From assembly GCA_030674155.1 (NCBI GenBank), contig CM060320.1:19579292-19589291 (forward strand): a stretch of 10,000 nt of DNA. The letters are read 5' to 3'. This document shows positions 7,728 to 10,000 of the stretch, in pieces. The DNA comes from Stramonita haemastoma (lineage: Eukaryota > Mollusca > Gastropoda > Neogastropoda > Muricidae). The notes below the pieces were generated by a model, which had not been told where the DNA came from, made no database searches, and saw only the letters and a list, made by a program, of their open reading frames with translations. The stretch's first letter is position 1. Each line of letters starts with the position of its first letter. Made by a program: the position numbers and the translations under genes.

Positions 7728-8101
7728 ACGAAGACTATTCAAAAACAAAGAAAACAAAAACCCGAAAAGAAGAAGAGGAAGAAGAAATGCGAAGAAAGAA
7801 GAAGAAGAGGAGGAGGAAGGAAAAGAAGAAGAAATATTGCGAAGAAGAATTATGCGAAAGAAGAAAATTATGCGAAGAAGATAGTAAAAATTGCGAGGAA
7901 GCGAAGAGAAGAAAGAGGAGATCGAAAGAAGAAAGAAAGAAGAGAAGAAGAAGAAGAAAAAAAGAAAGAAAGAAAGAAAGAAGAAGAAGAAAGAAGAAGA
8001 AGAAGAAGAAGAAGAAGAAGAAGAAGAAGAAGAAGAAGAAGAAGAAGAAAGAAGAAGAAGAAGAAGAAGAAGAAGAAGAAAGAAGAAGAAGAAAGAAAGA
8101 A

Positions 8102-8178
<77 letters not shown>

Positions 8179-8180
8179 AA

Positions 8181-8220
<40 letters not shown>

Positions 8221-8283
8221 AGAACAAGAAAGAACGAAAGAAAGAAAGAAAGAAAGAAAGAAGAAGAAGAAGAAAGGAAGAAG
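7728..8283 (+). repeat. Giant polypurine GAA/GAAA array with 301-nt pure purine core
   Basis: The plus strand is almost entirely A and G from about 7728. It is completely free of pyrimidines from 7924 to 8224 (301 nt), with C only at 8225 and 8235 before 8284. GAA units dominate to about 8100 and GAAA units after that. An open frame 7640-8449 (269 codons) is about two-thirds Lys/Arg/Glu from the array, and the minus strand reads poly-Phe/Leu/Ser. Neither has a recognisable domain outside the repeat. Such tracts can form intramolecular triplex (H-DNA). Confidence 0.97.
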
Positions 8284-8824
8284 CATTTCAAAGGGGCCTG
8301 CTTTCTTCCCACGGTCCAGCCACAGAGACAATATCCTCAGGGGTCTGTACAAGTCAGTAAGGTCAGAGACCCTGAACAGGATTAACCTTCTCCAGGTGAT
8401 TAATTTGATGGCTGAAGGTCGGATCAGCTGTAACGTGTATATGCGGTAGCCACAGACTGTCCCATTAGTCACGATTTACTGCTTAATTCCCCTGCGAAAT
8501 AGCTCATTTTTCCTTTAAAGTAGCCACAATAGATTAGTATACATCAAAGGTTTTATGCCATAAATCGACTGGTTTCTTTGTGTTGGTTTGAAGCGTAAAG
8601 TAGATTGCTTTTTTTCTATCATTATTTTTTCGTTGGTTTTTTCTCTCTTCTTTTCTGTTCGTATTTTGTTTACTTCCTCTTCATTATCTTTTTTCCCCAC
8701 TTCCTTGTCTGTCTGTGATAGGTGTTATTGTTGTAAACTTTGTTTAAGATGATAACGGTACGAAGCATTAAGTGATAGTCACCTGCACTCATTTTCTTCC
8801 TGGTTTTTCGAAAGCTTTCAGGCT
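8284..8824. other. Unique DNA, no gene recognised
   Basis: The first 166 bases keep the plus-strand frame of the purine array open, ending at 8449, with a normal amino-acid mix (about 55 residues after the repeat). I see no domain, splice pattern or homologue I recognise. From about 8500 the sequence is T-rich (TTTTTTTC, TCTTTTTTCC) and non-coding. Confidence 0.5.
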
Positions 8825-9300
8825 GACCTGGTCATGCTCACATTTTTGTAAGCATATGAAACATGGACCAGAACAGCAGACATAAAAAGGATACAGTACA
8901 GGCAATGGAGATGAGATGCTTTTGCAAACTTCTTGGTATCTCATACAGAGATCACATCGCTAACGAGGAAGTAGAAAAAGATTTATAGAAAACGCCATTG
9001 GGTCCCATGAATAAAGAGCTCCTGACATCACTGAAAAAATGCAAACAGGTGATATGGACACGTCAAACGAACATCTGGACTGGCCAAGACTGTCCTACGG
9101 GGAACAGTACAAGGAGGGAGACGAAGAGGCAGACAGAGAAAACGCTGGGAGGACAACATCAGAGAGTGGATTGGCCTTCAATTGAACAATTTGTTACAGG
9201 AAGCCGAAAACCGCGAAAAATGGGGGAAGCTGGTTGCAAAATCGTCAGTGGTGCCCAGAAGATCTACTGGATTACCAGATCTGTGAAGGTGAAGGTGAAG
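8825..9300 (+). pseudogene. 3' end of a non-LTR retrotransposon (LINE) reverse transcriptase ORF, multiply frameshifted
   Basis: The segment encodes the C-terminal region that follows the reverse-transcriptase domain in many invertebrate LINEs. Recognisable motifs in order are AYETWTRTADIKRIQ (8852-8896), AMEMRCFCKLLGISYRDH (8902-8955) and NAIGPHE (8991-9011). They continue with KELLTSLKKCK (9013 onward), GHVKRTSGLAKTVLRGT, GGRRRGRQRKRWEDNI and REKWGKLVAKSSVVPRRSTG, ending in TGA at 9284-9286. The last block is one open frame from 9056 (76 codons). The copy is dead. TAA stands at 8849-8851, a five-base TACAG duplication near 8897 shifts frame, TAG falls at 8986-8988 in the next frame, and further shifts occur near 8985, 9011 and 9056. 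The 5' part (endonuclease, RT catalytic core) is absent, as usual for 5'-truncated insertions. The clade is probably RTE-like or a relative, by memory of the motifs. Confidence 0.85.
9283..9300 (+). repeat. (GTGAAG)3 at the LINE 3' terminus
   Basis: Three perfect GTGAAG hexamers overlap the LINE stop codon and are followed by GTTAAC. A short tandem-repeat terminus with almost no 3' UTR is typical of RTE-type LINEs. It probably marks the end of the insertion. Confidence 0.6.
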
Positions 9301-9344
9301 GTTAACTTCAATCAGTAAATAAAATTCTTGGGCGAAAATGTGTT

Positions 9345-9400
9345 GTGCTGTGGTTAAGCGCCTGATAAGTCAGGCCCATTGCATCCGGTTTCAGCCGGGA
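9345..9400 (+). mobile_element. Degenerate tRNA-like SINE head
   Basis: GTGGTTAAGCGCCTG (about 9348-9362) resembles a Pol III A box, and CGGTTTCAGCCGG (about 9386-9398) resembles a mutated B box, at roughly tRNA spacing. No acceptor pairing or full cloverleaf can be drawn, so it is not a working tRNA gene. The downstream body does not match the two SINE copies at 1-403 and 2492-3000. A different decayed SINE or chance similarity are both possible. Confidence 0.35.
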
Positions 9401-10000
9401 GAGAATTATTTTAAGTCTTTCTGGACCAAAGGGCAGGAGGATGGACCAAGAAGGCAGAAAACAGACAAGAAGAGGTGACAGGAAGAAAAGGAACAAGACA
9501 GACACGAACAGAGGGATAGTAAAGAGGGAATTCTTAGCGCAGAATTTTCAGAGGATGGTGTGCTAATTATGCTGACTGATCCCCGGTGTGCCCACGGGAG
9601 AATAAAAAAACTGATCTAGTCTGATTGAAAGAAATCTGAATCTGTGTTTACTGGTATCAAGGGTATGTTTCTGGGCGATAATCTACTTCTTTTATTTAAT
9701 GTGGCCCTTTCATATAGGTAGCTTCTTTTCTCTGTTGCATATTTTTTTTCTGAAATGTTTTAATAACTAAACACAACACAGCAACTCCCCTTCTCTGAAA
9801 AAAACCAGTAATGCTGAAGTCATCTCTATACAGTAATTGCATTTCTGTTAATAATGTTGTTGTTTTTTTGTTTTCAAAGTAGTGTCAAAGAAAGGTCTTT
9901 GTAACAGTGATGCTCATTTTAAAAGAAGCAAATAAAGGACTAAATACCATGAGAACTAAGTATGGGTAACTATGACCATCTTCGGAAATGGCGGGAATAG
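9401..10000. other. Non-coding DNA, no gene seen
   Basis: A purine-rich stretch covers about 9428-9526 (GAGG, AGAAAA, ACAGAC units). After that comes AT-rich unique sequence with several T- and A-runs and AATAAA-type motifs (about 9601 and 9932). No open frame beyond a short minus-strand one, and no recognisable element. Confidence 0.55.

Noticed and set aside
7640..8449. 269-codon Lys/Arg/Glu-rich open frame as a gene
   Set aside because: Most of it is the GAA/GAAA array, where all frames on both strands lack stops. There is no domain outside the repeat.
7707..8472. Long minus-strand Phe/Leu/Ser frames (201 and 245 codons) as membrane proteins
   Set aside because: They are complement translations of the same purine array. 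The apparent hydrophobicity follows from TTC/TTTC codons.

Overview
This is non-coding, repeat-saturated animal DNA. There are no compact gene arrays, ribosome-binding sites or operons. Microsatellites are very abundant, and there are tRNA-derived SINEs and the decayed 3' end of a LINE. The SINE sequence resembles, from memory, elements common in gastropod and other lophotrochozoan genomes, so a mollusc (probably a marine snail) is my best guess; this is inference and was not checked by a search. I find no host protein-coding gene, no functional tRNA or rRNA, and no exon I can defend. Nearly all long open frames are translations of simple repeats (poly-Leu/Ser, Arg/Glu, Tyr/Ile, Asp, Lys/Glu).

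Layout, left to right. 1-403: SINE copy 1 (+). 404-1014: low-complexity-flanked unique DNA with a tiny poly(A) insertion bounded by a 10-bp direct repeat (769-843). 1015-1355: CTGT/CTAC/CTAT array. 1534-1678: purine-rich GAAA/GAGA/CAGA array. 1740-1935: first copy of a four-member dispersed repeat, here called family A. 2492-3000: SINE copy 2 on the minus strand with an intact B box and a long ATT/ATC tail. 3065-3082: C18. 3190-3352: second A copy, running straight into a (GA)n(CAGA)n array to 3554. 3706-3800: TCTG array. 3859-4070: GAT/GAC array. 4071-4676: unique AT-rich DNA. 4677-4961: seven copies of a 41-bp minisatellite, followed by the third A copy to 5157. 5228-5396: (CT)n(TA)n. 5487-5619 and 6097-6222: a second duplicated element, family B. 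6225-6352: TTC-rich array. 6799-7030: fourth A copy, followed by CT/CA/CAGA arrays to 7299. 7393-7500: possible retroelement tail. 7531-7647: (GAA)26 and ATTG repeats. 7728-8283: polypurine region with a 301-nt uninterrupted purine run. 8825-9300: LINE 3'-end fossil. 9345-9400: weak tRNA-like SINE head. The remainder to 10000 has no recognisable gene.

The most informative signal is family A. Four same-strand copies lie 1.45-1.87 kb apart and share a core, and three of them (copies 2 to 4) border long microsatellites. Paralogous comparison shows tandem repeats arising inside the element: one 41-bp unit in copy 4 versus seven in copy 3, and a short GAGAG in copy 3 aligned with a ~100-bp (GA)n in copy 2. 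It looks like an undescribed non-autonomous element or fossil duplication that seeds satellites.
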